DNA of 64,000 nt from Caproiciproducens sp. NJN-50 (GTDB lineage Bacteria; Bacillota; Clostridia; Oscillospirales; Acutalibacteraceae): the NCBI RefSeq assembly GCF_004103755.1, contig NZ_CP035283.1:124001-188000 (forward strand), given 5' to 3'. Position 1 is the stretch's first letter. Each line of letters starts with the position of its first letter. The position numbers and the translations under genes were made by a program. The notes beneath the pieces are model-generated. The model did not search any database, was not told where the DNA came from, and saw nothing but the letters and a program-made list of their open reading frames with translations. Positions 51,836-60,179 of the stretch are shown one piece after another.

Positions 51836-53343
51836 TGGCGATCAACTATAAAATCCCGGAATACGACGTTCTGCGCGACCCGCAGCGCTGCATTGCCTGC
51901 CGTGTCTGCGAGCGCCAGTGCGCGAACGAGGTGCATTCCTTCGACCCGGATTCCGGAACGATGAAGAGCGACGAAAGCAAATGCGTCAACTGTCACCGCT
52001 GCGTCGCGCTCTGCCCGACGCATGCGCTGAAAATCGTCAAAAACCCGGACACGTTCCGCCTGAACGCCTACTGGGGGCAGAGCGACATCAGCGAAATTTA
52101 CGCCCAAGCGGAAACCGGCGGCATGCTGCTTTCCTCCATGGGCAACCCGAAGCCCTATCCGATCTACTGGGATAAAATGCTGATTAACGCCTCCCAGGTG
52201 ACGAATCCCTCCATCGACCCGCTGCGCGAACCGATGGAGACCCGGACCTTCCTCGGCAAAAAGCCGGACCGCGTCGAGCGCGGTCCGGACGGTAAGATCA
52301 AAACCGACGGCCTGCCTCCCCAGCTCAAGCTGGAAGTTCCGATCCTGTTTTCCGCCATGAGCTACGGTTCCATCAGCTACAACGCGCACGAGAGCCTCGC
52401 GCGGGCGGCGCGGGCGCTGGGGACTTTTTACAATACCGGAGAGGGCGGGCTGCACGAGGACTTTTACGAGTACGGCCCGAACACGATCGTGCAGGTCGCG
52501 TCCGGCCGGTTCGGGGTGCATCCGGACTACCTGAAGGCCGGCGCGGCGATTGAGATCAAAATCGGCCAGGGAGCGAAGCCCGGCATCGGCGGGCATCTGA
52601 CGGGGGCCAAGATCACGGACGCCGTTTCCAAGACCCGAATGATCCCCAAGGGGACCGACGCGATTTCCCCCGCGCCGCATCATGACATTTATTCCATTGA
52701 AGATCTGCGCCAGCTGGTTTATTCGCTGAAAGAGGCGACCGAATATCAAAAGCCGGTAATTGTCAAGATCGCGGCGGTACACAACGTCGCCGCCATCGCG
52801 AGCGGCATCGCGCGCAGCGGCGCGGACATCATCGCGATCGACGGGTTCCGCGGCGGCACCGGCGCGGCGCCGACCCGCATCCGCGACAATGTCGGCATCC
52901 CGATCGAGCTGGCGCTGGCGGCGGTGGACGAGCGCCTGCGGCAGGAGAAAATCCGCAGCAATGTGTCTTTGATCGTCGCCGGCGGCATTCGGAATTCGGC
53001 GGACGTGGTCAAGGCCATCGCGCTCGGGGCGGACGCGGTCTATATCGCGACCCCGGCGCTGATCGCGCTCGGCTGCCACCTTTGCCGCACCTGTCAGGTC
53101 GGCAAGTGCAACTGGGGCATCGCGACCCAGCGCCCCGACCTGGTGAAAAGGCTGAATCCGGAGATCGGTTATCAGCGCCTTGTGAATCTGGTTTCAGCGT
53201 GGCAGCATGAAATCATGGAAATGATGGGCGGCATGGGTATTAACTCGATCGAGTCGATGCGGGGAAACCGCCTGATGCTGCGCGGCGTGGGACTGAACGA
53301 CAGAGAGCTTGAGATCCTTGGAATCAAGCACGCGGGGGAATGA
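51835..53343 (+). CDS. Glutamate synthase FMN/Fe-S catalytic subunit
   Basis: A 502-residue protein with an N-terminal ferredoxin-like part, CIACRVCERQC and CVNCHRCVALCP (two 4Fe-4S sites, about 20-65). The GltB central domain follows with the FMN barrel (GQGAKPGIGGHLTGAKIT, IDGFRGGTGAAPTRI) and a CHLCRTCQVGKCNWG cluster near the C-terminus. It converts 2-oxoglutarate and channelled ammonia to glutamate. Confidence 0.9.
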   Translation: MAINYKIPEYDVLRDPQRCIACRVCERQCANEVHSFDPDSGTMKSDESKCVNCHRCVALCPTHALKIVKNPDTFRLNAYWGQSDISEIYAQAETGGMLLSSMGNPKPYPIYWDKMLINASQVTNPSIDPLREPMETRTFLGKKPDRVERGPDGKIKTDGLPPQLKLEVPILFSAMSYGSISYNAHESLARAARALGTFYNTGEGGLHEDFYEYGPNTIVQVASGRFGVHPDYLKAGAAIEIKIGQGAKPGIGGHLTGAKITDAVSKTRMIPKGTDAISPAPHHDIYSIEDLRQLVYSLKEATEYQKPVIVKIAAVHNVAAIASGIARSGADIIAIDGFRGGTGAAPTRIRDNVGIPIELALAAVDERLRQEKIRSNVSLIVAGGIRNSADVVKAIALGADAVYIATPALIALGCHLCRTCQVGKCNWGIATQRPDLVKRLNPEIGYQRLVNLVSAWQHEIMEMMGGMGINSIESMRGNRLMLRGVGLNDRELEILGIKHAGE

Positions 53344-53346
53344 GCG

Positions 53347-53778
53347 ATGAAACGGGTTTATGTAAACGAAGAATGGTGCCTGGGGTGCCATCTGTGCGAA
53401 TACAACTGCGCGTTCGCCGCGACCGGCGAACGCGATATGGCGAAGGCGCTCAAAGGGATGGAAATCCACCCGAAGATCCAGATCGAGGGGGACAATCGGA
53501 TCAGCTTTGCGGTTTCCTGCCGTCACTGCGACGATCCGATCTGCATGAAAAGCTGCATCGCGGGCGCAATTTCCCGAAGGGACGGCGTGATCCACGTGGA
53601 CAAAGACAAGTGCGTCGGATGTTTTACCTGCATCCTGGTCTGCCCCTATGGGGCGGTGCTGCCCGCCCCGGACGGGCACGCGGTCCGGAAATGCGAGCTC
53701 TGCACCGACAACGCGTGCGGGGAGCCCGCCTGTGTCGCGGGCTGCCCCAACGGCGCCATCGTCTTTGAAGAGAGGTGA
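53347..53778 (+). CDS. 4Fe-4S electron-transfer subunit
   Basis: A 143-residue ferredoxin of the HycB/DmsB type. Four cysteine groups (CLGCHLCEYNC, CRHCDDPICMKSC, CVGCFTCILVCP, CELCTDNACGEPAC) would hold up to four clusters. It should pass electrons between the flavoprotein and the FMN subunit. It starts three bases after the previous stop. Confidence 0.88.
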   Translation: MKRVYVNEEWCLGCHLCEYNCAFAATGERDMAKALKGMEIHPKIQIEGDNRISFAVSCRHCDDPICMKSCIAGAISRRDGVIHVDKDKCVGCFTCILVCPYGAVLPAPDGHAVRKCELCTDNACGEPACVAGCPNGAIVFEER

Positions 53779-53783
53779 ACCGA

Positions 53784-55013
53784 ATGAAATATGTGATAAT
53801 CGGAAATTCCACCGCGGCCGTCGGCTGCGTCGAGGGAATCCGTTCCGTCGATCAGGAGGGGCCGATTACGGTGATTTCCGACGAGCCGTATCCCGCCTAC
53901 TCCCGCCCGCTGATTTCCTATCTGCTGCAGGGGAGCACGACGGAGGAGAAGATGAGGACCCGCCCCGCCGATTTCTATGAGAAGAACGGCGTGACGCTCC
54001 TGTCCGGAAAAAAGGCGGTCCGGATCGACGACGCCCGGAAGACGGTCGGACTGGAGAGCGGGGAATCGCTCCCTTACGACCGGCTGCTGATCGCGGCCGG
54101 CTCCCGGCCGTTTATCCCGCCGATGGCGGGGCTGGACCGGGTGGAAAAGAAATTCACCTTTATGAAGCTGGACGACGCGAAGGCGCTGGAAGCGGCCCTG
54201 ACCCCGGAAAGCCGCGTGCTGATCGTGGGCGCCGGGCTGATCGGCCTCAAGTGCGCGGAGGGCATCCGAGGGCGGGCCGGTTCCATCACGGTTGTCGATC
54301 TCGCGGACCGAATCCTGCCGAGTATCCTTGACGAAACGGGCTCGAAGATGATGCAGGAGCAGATCGAATCGAACGGAATCGGCTTCCTGCTCGGAGACAG
54401 CGTCGCGGAGTTTGGGAAAGACCGGGCGCATCTGAAAAGCGGGAAAACGGTGGAGTTCGACCTTCTTGTCGTCGCCGTCGGCGTGAGGCCGAATACGGAG
54501 CTTGCCTCACAGGCGGGCTGCGAGGTCGGCCGGGGCATCGCCGTCGACGAGCGTTCCGCAACCAGTGTGCCGGACATTTACGCGGCGGGGGACTGCTGCG
54601 AATGCCGCGACATCACGACCGGGCAGCGGCGCGTCCTGGCCATCCTGCCGAACGCCTACCTGCAGGGGGAGGCGGCCGGAGTGAATATGGCCGGCGGCGA
54701 AAAGAGCTTTGCGAATGCCGTGCCGATGAACGCAATCGGCTTCTTCGGGCTCCACGTCCTCACGGCGGGCAGCTACGACGGGGAAGAAATCGTGGAAACC
54801 AAACCGGGCGTTTACAAAAAGCTGGTGGTGAAGGACAATCTGCTGAAAGGATTTATCCTGATCGGAGAAATCGCCAGGGCCGGAATTTACACATCCCTGA
54901 TCCGGGAACAGACTCCGCTCGATACCGTCGATTTTGATCTTCTCAAACAGAAACCGCAGTTGATGGCGTTTACGGCCCGGCGCCGGGCGGAGAAACTCGG
55001 AGGTGCGAAATGA
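53784..55013 (+). CDS. NAD(P)/FAD-dependent oxidoreductase subunit
   Basis: A 409-residue flavoprotein of the rubredoxin/nitrite reductase-like class. IIGNSTAAVGCVEGI starts the FAD fold. VLIVGAGLIGLKCAEGI (about 146-162) starts the NAD(P) fold, and the FAD-contact motif DIYAAGDCCE follows. It probably brings electrons from NAD(P)H to the Fe-S subunit. ATG 53784 has GAGAGGTG upstream. Confidence 0.88.
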   Translation: MKYVIIGNSTAAVGCVEGIRSVDQEGPITVISDEPYPAYSRPLISYLLQGSTTEEKMRTRPADFYEKNGVTLLSGKKAVRIDDARKTVGLESGESLPYDRLLIAAGSRPFIPPMAGLDRVEKKFTFMKLDDAKALEAALTPESRVLIVGAGLIGLKCAEGIRGRAGSITVVDLADRILPSILDETGSKMMQEQIESNGIGFLLGDSVAEFGKDRAHLKSGKTVEFDLLVVAVGVRPNTELASQAGCEVGRGIAVDERSATSVPDIYAAGDCCECRDITTGQRRVLAILPNAYLQGEAAGVNMAGGEKSFANAVPMNAIGFFGLHVLTAGSYDGEEIVETKPGVYKKLVVKDNLLKGFILIGEIARAGIYTSLIREQTPLDTVDFDLLKQKPQLMAFTARRRAEKLGGAK

Positions 55014-55735
55014 ACCGGATTGACGCGGACGGAAGGGATTTTCGGGCGCTGAACGAGGAGATCCGCGCGGCGGCGGACCCGGACATCCTGGTTGAAAACT
55101 GCATGGGGCAGCGTTATATCGGCGCGGGAATGAGCGGGAAGAATCTGACGATCCGCGGAATTCCAGGCAATGCGATGGGATGCTATCTGAACGGGAGTTC
55201 CATTCATGTCTGCGGCAACGCGCAGGATCAGACCGGCGACACCATGAACGCGGGGACCATCGTGATCGACGGCTCCTGCGGCGATGCGACGGGCTATTCG
55301 ATGCGCGGAGGAAAGATTCTGGTGCGCGGCAATGCGGGGTACCGCGTCGGCATCCATATGAAGGCCTATCGGGAGCAGAAGCCGCTGATCGTGATCGGCG
55401 GGGAGACCGGGAGTTTTCTCGGGGAGTACCAGGCCGGCGGAACCATCATCGTGCTGGGGATCGGCTCCAAAAGGAAAGCGCCGGTCGGAAACCTCTGCGG
55501 GACGGGGATGCACGGCGGGAAGATGTTTCTGCGCTGCGAGGAACTTCCCGCGGACCTTCCCCCTCAGGTGGCGGCGGCTCCGGCCACGGCGGCGGACCTT
55601 GAGGAGATCGGCGCATATCTGGACGAATTCTGCGCGGCGTTTTCGGTTGACAAACAGAGCTTGTTCGGCCGTCCGTTCTTCGTGCTGAGCCCGAATTCCA
55701 ATAACCCCTATCAAAACCTTTACACGTTTAATTAA
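55010..55735 (+). CDS. Glutamate synthase GXGXG-domain subunit
   Basis: A 241-residue protein equivalent to the GltB C-terminal beta-helix: GIPGNAMGCYLNGSSIHV, GDATGYSMRGGKILVRGNAG and GETGSFLGEYQAGGTIIVLG are its glycine repeats. It has a structural role in channelling. Its ATG overlaps the previous stop (ATGA). Last gene of the five-gene operon. Confidence 0.9.
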   Translation: MNRIDADGRDFRALNEEIRAAADPDILVENCMGQRYIGAGMSGKNLTIRGIPGNAMGCYLNGSSIHVCGNAQDQTGDTMNAGTIVIDGSCGDATGYSMRGGKILVRGNAGYRVGIHMKAYREQKPLIVIGGETGSFLGEYQAGGTIIVLGIGSKRKAPVGNLCGTGMHGGKMFLRCEELPADLPPQVAAAPATAADLEEIGAYLDEFCAAFSVDKQSLFGRPFFVLSPNSNNPYQNLYTFN

Positions 55736-55743
55736 TTTCAGAC

Positions 55744-55787
55744 AAAGGCGGCGCGGCCCCGGAATCTTCCGGGGCCGCGCCGCCTTT
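55744..55787. terminator. Very strong dyad between convergent genes
   Basis: A perfect 20-bp stem (55744-55763 with 55768-55787) with loop ATCT. T-tracts are only three bases, but the position between two convergent 3' ends fits termination in both directions. Confidence 0.75.
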
Positions 55788-55796
55788 GCCGTTCGT

Positions 55797-56813
55797 TCAG
55801 GAATTCTGCGCGTTCTTGATCCCCGCGAAATGAGCCGCGATCACGCGGTCGCACCAGGCGTCGAACTCCGGGTCCGGCACCTGCATCTCCGGGTGGGAAA
55901 GATAATATTCCACGCTGCTGCGGACGCCGTCCGCAAACCGGATGCCGGCCGAAAAGCCGGGCACCAGGCGTTTGATTTTGGAGTTGTCGAACACGGCGCA
56001 GTACGCCTTGTCGCCCAGCAGTTTGCCGAGCAGCTCCGGGTCGAACGCCGCGAGAAAATCCGATGGGATGTGGACCAGGTTCGGCTTGACGCCGAGCGCC
56101 GTGCCGATCGACTCCAGCGCGTCGTTCCAGGTGATCGCCTCGTCGCTGGTGATGTGGACCGCCTCTCCGATCGCGTGCGGATTGCCCAGAAGCCCGCAGA
56201 ACCCCTTTGCGAAGTCGTCCGCGTGCGTAAACGTCCAAAGAGTCAGCCCGTCGCCGTGCACGATGACCGGCTTTCCTAAACGAATGCGCGAAAGCACCTG
56301 CCAGCCGCCCTTGCCGCCGAAAAAGGGCAGAGGGACTTTCCTGTCGCAATAAGTGTGGCTGGGACGCACGATGGTGACGGGAAAGCCATGGGACCGGTAT
56401 GCCGTTGTGAAAAGCTCCTCGCAGGCGATTTTGTCCCGCGAATAGCGCCAGAACGGATTGCGCAGCGGCGTGCTTTCCGTGATGGGATACCGCACCGGCG
56501 GTTTCTGATAGGCACTGGCCGAGCTGATAAACAGGAACTGCCGGGTTTTCCCGGTGAAAAGGGAGATGTCCCGCATCGCCTGCTCCGGCTTCAGAACGGT
56601 GAAGTCCGCGACGGCGTCGAAGATTCTGCCGGAGAGCAGCCGCTCCATTTCCTCTTCGTCCGAAATATCCGCTTTCAGCAGTTCCGCGCCCGAGGGCGCG
56701 AGTTCCGGATGGCTGCCGCGCGTCAGCAGCGTCACCTGATCCCCGCGCGCCGCGGCGAGAGAGGCCGCCGAAGCGCTGATGACGCCGGTTCCGCCGATAA
56801 ACAATACTTTCAT
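55797..56813 (-). CDS. NAD-dependent epimerase/dehydratase (SDR)
   Basis: A 338-residue extended short-chain dehydrogenase. The NAD fold starts LFIGGTGVISASAASLA, and RYSRDK is near the position of the YxxxK pair but the Tyr/Lys spacing is shifted. FISSASAYQKPP is the usual Ser region. The substrate is unknown; the protein resembles nucleotide-sugar epimerase-like and chloroplast stem-loop-binding SDRs. ATG 56813 follows CAGGAG. Confidence 0.8.
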   Translation of the reverse strand: MKVLFIGGTGVISASAASLAAARGDQVTLLTRGSHPELAPSGAELLKADISDEEEMERLLSGRIFDAVADFTVLKPEQAMRDISLFTGKTRQFLFISSASAYQKPPVRYPITESTPLRNPFWRYSRDKIACEELFTTAYRSHGFPVTIVRPSHTYCDRKVPLPFFGGKGGWQVLSRIRLGKPVIVHGDGLTLWTFTHADDFAKGFCGLLGNPHAIGEAVHITSDEAITWNDALESIGTALGVKPNLVHIPSDFLAAFDPELLGKLLGDKAYCAVFDNSKIKRLVPGFSAGIRFADGVRSSVEYYLSHPEMQVPDPEFDAWCDRVIAAHFAGIKNAQNS

Positions 56814-56961
56814 CTTGCACACTCCTGTTTCCTGTATTATAATATAATAACATCGAAGGCTGCCGTCCCGGACATCCGGGAGGAAAGCGGTTTGTATATT
56901 TGCCCGTAAGGCTGCATAAAAATAAACAATTCTCAAGAATCGAAGAAAGGAAGTGACCGCG

Positions 56962-57480
56962 ATGCTGAAAAATTTATCCTTTTTGAACATGCTGGTCTGG
57001 AATCTTGTCATTGCAGGGCTTTGGCATCTGGTCGTATTCCTGATCTGCATCAGAATGCCGAAATCCGCTTTTGACCCGGAAAAGGGGCGCTACGCGCCGA
57101 AACAGTGGGAACACGGCGGCCGCTGGTATCGGGATACACTGAAAATTCAGTTCTGGAAAGACAGGGTTCCCCAGCATATCGGGAAAAACGGATTTTCCAA
57201 GCAGCATTTGACGGAAATGTCGATCGACTATCTGGATGAATTCATCGTGGAGACCTGCAGGGGGGAGTGGATGCATCTGAAAAACTGCATCTGCGCCGTT
57301 GTCACGCTGCTCATCAACCCGCTGCTGGTCGGGATCGTCATGTCCTTTCTGATTATGCTGGCGAACGCCCCGTTTGCGGCCGTTCAGCGCTACAATCGTT
57401 TCCGTCTGCTGATCCTCCGGAAAAGACGCCTGCGGGACATCCGGTCTTCCCAGATGGAGCAGAACGCCGTCACCGCCTGA
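56962..57480 (+). CDS. CrtO-like glycosyl-carotenoid acyltransferase
   Basis: A 172-residue membrane protein with spans at about 8-30 and 110-135. WYRDTLKIQFWKDRVPQ, FSKQHL, DEFIVETCRGEWMHL and NAPFAAVQRYNRFRLL follow the pattern of staphylococcal CrtO, which acylates a glucosyl carotenoid. No other carotenoid gene is in the window, so the true substrate may differ. ATG 56962 is preferred; a GTG at 56953 is too close to its ribosome site. Confidence 0.72.
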   Translation: MLKNLSFLNMLVWNLVIAGLWHLVVFLICIRMPKSAFDPEKGRYAPKQWEHGGRWYRDTLKIQFWKDRVPQHIGKNGFSKQHLTEMSIDYLDEFIVETCRGEWMHLKNCICAVVTLLINPLLVGIVMSFLIMLANAPFAAVQRYNRFRLLILRKRRLRDIRSSQMEQNAVTA

Positions 57481-57502
57481 TCCGAAACATTTTGTATTCT
57501 GT

Positions 57503-57538
57503 AAAACAGCCATGCCGTTTGCGGTACGGCTGTTTTTT
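57503..57538 (+). terminator. Terminator of the CrtO-like gene
   Basis: AAAACAGCC (57503-57511) pairs with GGCTGTTTT, with an inner TGCCG/CGGTA helix, and T6 follows. Confidence 0.8.
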
Positions 57539-57564
57539 GACTGCTGCCGGGGAAGGAAAATCCG

Positions 57565-58689
57565 ATGAAAAAAATCCGTCTTCCCATTCTAGCCTGCCTG
57601 TGCTGGCTGCTGGCACGATTTCCGACGGTTCCTGCGTCCGCAGACTCCGCCGCCTACTTTTCCTATTCGATGAACCCCGTGTCCGCATCGGGAGAAGAAC
57701 TGGTGCGCCTGGACGTGGCTGCCTACAAAACGGAAGAGACGGCGGCGGGGTTTCGGCTGAAGATACAATATGACGAGGACAAGCTCGATTATGTCAGCAC
57801 CGAGACATCCGGCGCGGTCAAGAGCGGCACGATGCAGACAAACGGAGGTTCCGGCCTGGTCAGCAGCGTCTATGTCTGCAATACGGAAAACGGATACGCC
57901 CCCAAACTTTCCGGCACGGTCGCGTCCTTTGTGTTTCAGGTGGAGGCGGGTGCGAAGGCGGGAAACACGGCCCTGACCGTTTCGGCGGACCAGGTCTGCG
58001 ATTATGATGGAGATTCCCTGGACGCGGACCAGGCGGAAACGAAGCTGAGCCTGAAGATTCTGCCTTCCCTTTCCTCAAAAGCCGCCCTGACCTCGCTTAC
58101 CCCTTCGGCCGGAAAGCTCGAGCCGGATTTTTCGCCTTCGGTCCGCAGCTATTCTCTGGCGGTCGGCAGCGAGGTCAGCACCGTGGAGCTTCGGCCCGCC
58201 GCGGCGGACGGAGGAAAGGCCTCTGTCAGCCGGAAAACACTCAACGGGGCGGGAAAGGAGACGCAGATTGCCATCACGGTCACATCCGAGGACCGGTCGC
58301 AGACTGCGCAGTATCTGGTTACGGTCCAGCGTGCCGCAAAGGGAGACGGCGCCGTATCCGCAACGGGAGGAAAAGGGGGAGTCGAGAGCCCTGGCGCAGG
58401 CGGGGACCGCAAAAAGCCGGTATCGCTCCCGGAAGATGCGGGCGAAGTTCAAAACCAGGACGGCCCGGGCTCGCAGGTCCGGCCGCCGGAGGCGGAACAA
58501 GCCGCGGATTCGCCGCAGGCCGCTGCGGAAGCGCCGGGGAACGGGGAACAGAAATCTTCCGGGGACAGAACGCTGGTTCTGGTCGGAGACCGGATGCCCT
58601 CCTTTTTCACCGGGATGCTGGCCGCGGCCCTCTGCATCACGGTCGGCATTGCGATCAGCCTTTGGCTGCCGATCCGGCGGCAGCACTGA
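57565..58689 (+). CDS. Surface protein with cohesin-like and cadherin-like domains
   Basis: A 374-residue exported protein. Order: signal peptide (1-27), cohesin-like domain (about 30-170, SASGEELVRLDVAAYKTEE, YDEDKLDYVSTETSG), cadherin-like beta-sandwich PF12733 type (about 173-258, LTSLTPSAGKLEPDF, QYLVTVQR), Pro/Gly/Gln-rich linker, then a membrane span (about 347-368) and a short basic tail. It would be displayed on the cell with the cohesin outward. No dockerin partner is certain here. Confidence 0.75.
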   Translation: MKKIRLPILACLCWLLARFPTVPASADSAAYFSYSMNPVSASGEELVRLDVAAYKTEETAAGFRLKIQYDEDKLDYVSTETSGAVKSGTMQTNGGSGLVSSVYVCNTENGYAPKLSGTVASFVFQVEAGAKAGNTALTVSADQVCDYDGDSLDADQAETKLSLKILPSLSSKAALTSLTPSAGKLEPDFSPSVRSYSLAVGSEVSTVELRPAAADGGKASVSRKTLNGAGKETQIAITVTSEDRSQTAQYLVTVQRAAKGDGAVSATGGKGGVESPGAGGDRKKPVSLPEDAGEVQNQDGPGSQVRPPEAEQAADSPQAAAEAPGNGEQKSSGDRTLVLVGDRMPSFFTGMLAAALCITVGIAISLWLPIRRQH

Positions 58690-58756
58690 GACTCAGGCCT
58701 TGCCTGATAAATAAAAAACGCCGGATAGACAAATTCCTTCATTTTTCACACGAGGC

Positions 58757-59203
58757 CTAGGTCTTTTTTGTGAACTCCGTGTGGCAGACCGGGCAGGTGA
58801 TCACGATTTTCCCCTTGCCTTTCGGCACACGCAAGGTGTTCTTGCAGCTTGGGCACCGGAAATACCGGTGCGTTTTTTTATCGTTCATCCGGTACAGGGT
58901 CCTGCCCCGCCAGCCTTCAAACCGGCCGGAAGCCGTGCGGAACCAATGGGTGATCCGGCCCCAGTACTTTAAAAACACGGCGTTTTCCTGATAACGGCGG
59001 GAAGTATTTCTGGAAAAGATCCGGAAAATTCCCCAGACCAGAAGCGCGAGAGCCAGAAAAGAAAGAATCGGCAGCCCGAGCAGTCTGGCCAGAAAAACCA
59101 GCACAAGATAAATCACAATCAGCCCGAGGCCGAGCTGGTCGGAGCCGTACCGCCCCGCCATCATCCGGCTGTACCAATAAGAGAAGCGCATAAGCCAGTT
59201 CAA
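58757..59203 (-). CDS. Zinc-ribbon membrane protein
   Basis: A 148-residue protein. GRYGSDQLGLGLIVIYLVL opens one or two membrane spans (about 18-58). The C-terminal half has CPSC and CPVC (about 123-142), a zinc ribbon. A TTG start at 59203 has AAGGA 9 bases upstream and gives the N-terminus usual in this family; the ATG four codons on is possible. Function unknown. Confidence 0.72.
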   Translation of the reverse strand: MNWLMRFSYWYSRMMAGRYGSDQLGLGLIVIYLVLVFLARLLGLPILSFLALALLVWGIFRIFSRNTSRRYQENAVFLKYWGRITHWFRTASGRFEGWRGRTLYRMNDKKTHRYFRCPSCKNTLRVPKGKGKIVITCPVCHTEFTKKT

Positions 59204-59283
59204 ACTTTCACATCCTTTCGCCGTGGAATTTCTATCATTATCATAGCATAGAAGCCCCGGAAAGAATTGAATAAACTGTAAAA

Positions 59284-59313
59284 ACAAAGCTGCCGCGTCT
59301 CCTTTGCGGCAGC
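59284..59313 (-). terminator. Terminator of the L,D-transpeptidase gene
   Basis: On the minus strand, GCTGCCGC (59306-59313) pairs with GCGGCAGC (59289-59296), followed by TTTGTTTTT. Confidence 0.78.
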
Positions 59314-59321
59314 CTGAAACT

Positions 59322-60005
59322 TTATTGGATCACAACCGCAGTACCTTTCGGAATATGATCGTAAATCCATTTGGCGTTCTCCGTTTCCAGCCGGATGCAT
59401 CCGTGGGACGCCGGGGTTCCGAGCTTCGCGGCCTCCTGCGGCTCCATGTCCTCGTTTTCATCGAACGGAAGGCTGTGGAACAGATAGGTCTTGTAAAAAC
59501 GGGTCCAGTAATAGGCGCCTTCCTTTACCGCGGGATTGTAGAAGGATTCTCCGCGGTCGGTCACGGTAAAGGTCCCGGTCGGCGTTTCGCTGCCCTCCTC
59601 GCCGGAGGAACAGGCGAATTCCTTGACCAGCCGGTCCTTTGCATCCAGTACGCGGACTTTCTGGTCCTTCAGCGACACGTCGATTTTCAGCGGCTTTTGC
59701 GCTTGCTCCAGGGAAACGGCCGGGGTTTCCGGACCGCTGGAAGCGGGAGGCGCGGATTCCCGGCTCTGCGCGGGTGCGGACGACGCCGGAGAGGAGGATG
59801 CGTCAGCCTGGGAGGACGGCGGCGCGGAGGACTCCGGTTCGGCCGCCTTTGCAAACATGTCAAATTTCAGCCATTCGACGGCAACGGACATTCCCTCGCT
59901 GAACTGATCCGGCTTCAGCGAGGCGTAAGTCGCGCCCGCGCCCACGAAAAGAATCAGGGCAACGAGAAGAATGTGTTTCAGCGGTCCTTTTCCGCGTTCC
60001 TTCAT
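59322..60005 (-). CDS. L,D-transpeptidase (YkuD family)
   Basis: A cell-wall enzyme of 227 residues. One N-terminal span (about 11-30), a Ser/Pro/Ala linker and a YkuD domain (about 105-227) with the catalytic HGCIRL near the C-terminus and HSLPFDEN before it. It makes 3-3 or other L,D crosslinks. I start at ATG 60005. The in-frame ATG at 60074 would sit within 10 bases of the predicted transcription start, though it cannot be excluded. Confidence 0.85.
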   Translation of the reverse strand: MKERGKGPLKHILLVALILFVGAGATYASLKPDQFSEGMSVAVEWLKFDMFAKAAEPESSAPPSSQADASSSPASSAPAQSRESAPPASSGPETPAVSLEQAQKPLKIDVSLKDQKVRVLDAKDRLVKEFACSSGEEGSETPTGTFTVTDRGESFYNPAVKEGAYYWTRFYKTYLFHSLPFDENEDMEPQEAAKLGTPASHGCIRLETENAKWIYDHIPKGTAVVIQ

Positions 60006-60087
60006 CGGGAATCGGCACGTCCTTTCCTTTTTCGTCAGAATCCCGCCGCGTCCGGCGGCAAGTTCGAATTTCACTTCTTTTATTTAT

Positions 60088-60123
60088 ATTATAAAACCAC
60101 GGACGCGGTTTTCCAACGTCCGT
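60088..60123 (-). promoter_or_regulatory. Promoter of the L,D-transpeptidase gene with a dyad
   Basis: On the minus strand, TTGGAA (60111-60116), 17 bases, TATAAT (60088-60093). ACGGACG (60099-60105) and CGTCCGT (60117-60123) form a 7-bp inverted repeat around the -35 box, a possible repressor site. Confidence 0.6.
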
Positions 60124-60179
60124 GAAAGAATTCATAATAATTTTACATATAGAGAAAAAATCGGACTGTTTTCGTTCGT

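Noticed and set aside
55738..56853. Second minus-strand frame over the epimerase
   Set aside because: Runs in a different frame of the same strand as the epimerase, is arginine-rich and lacks the SDR motifs.
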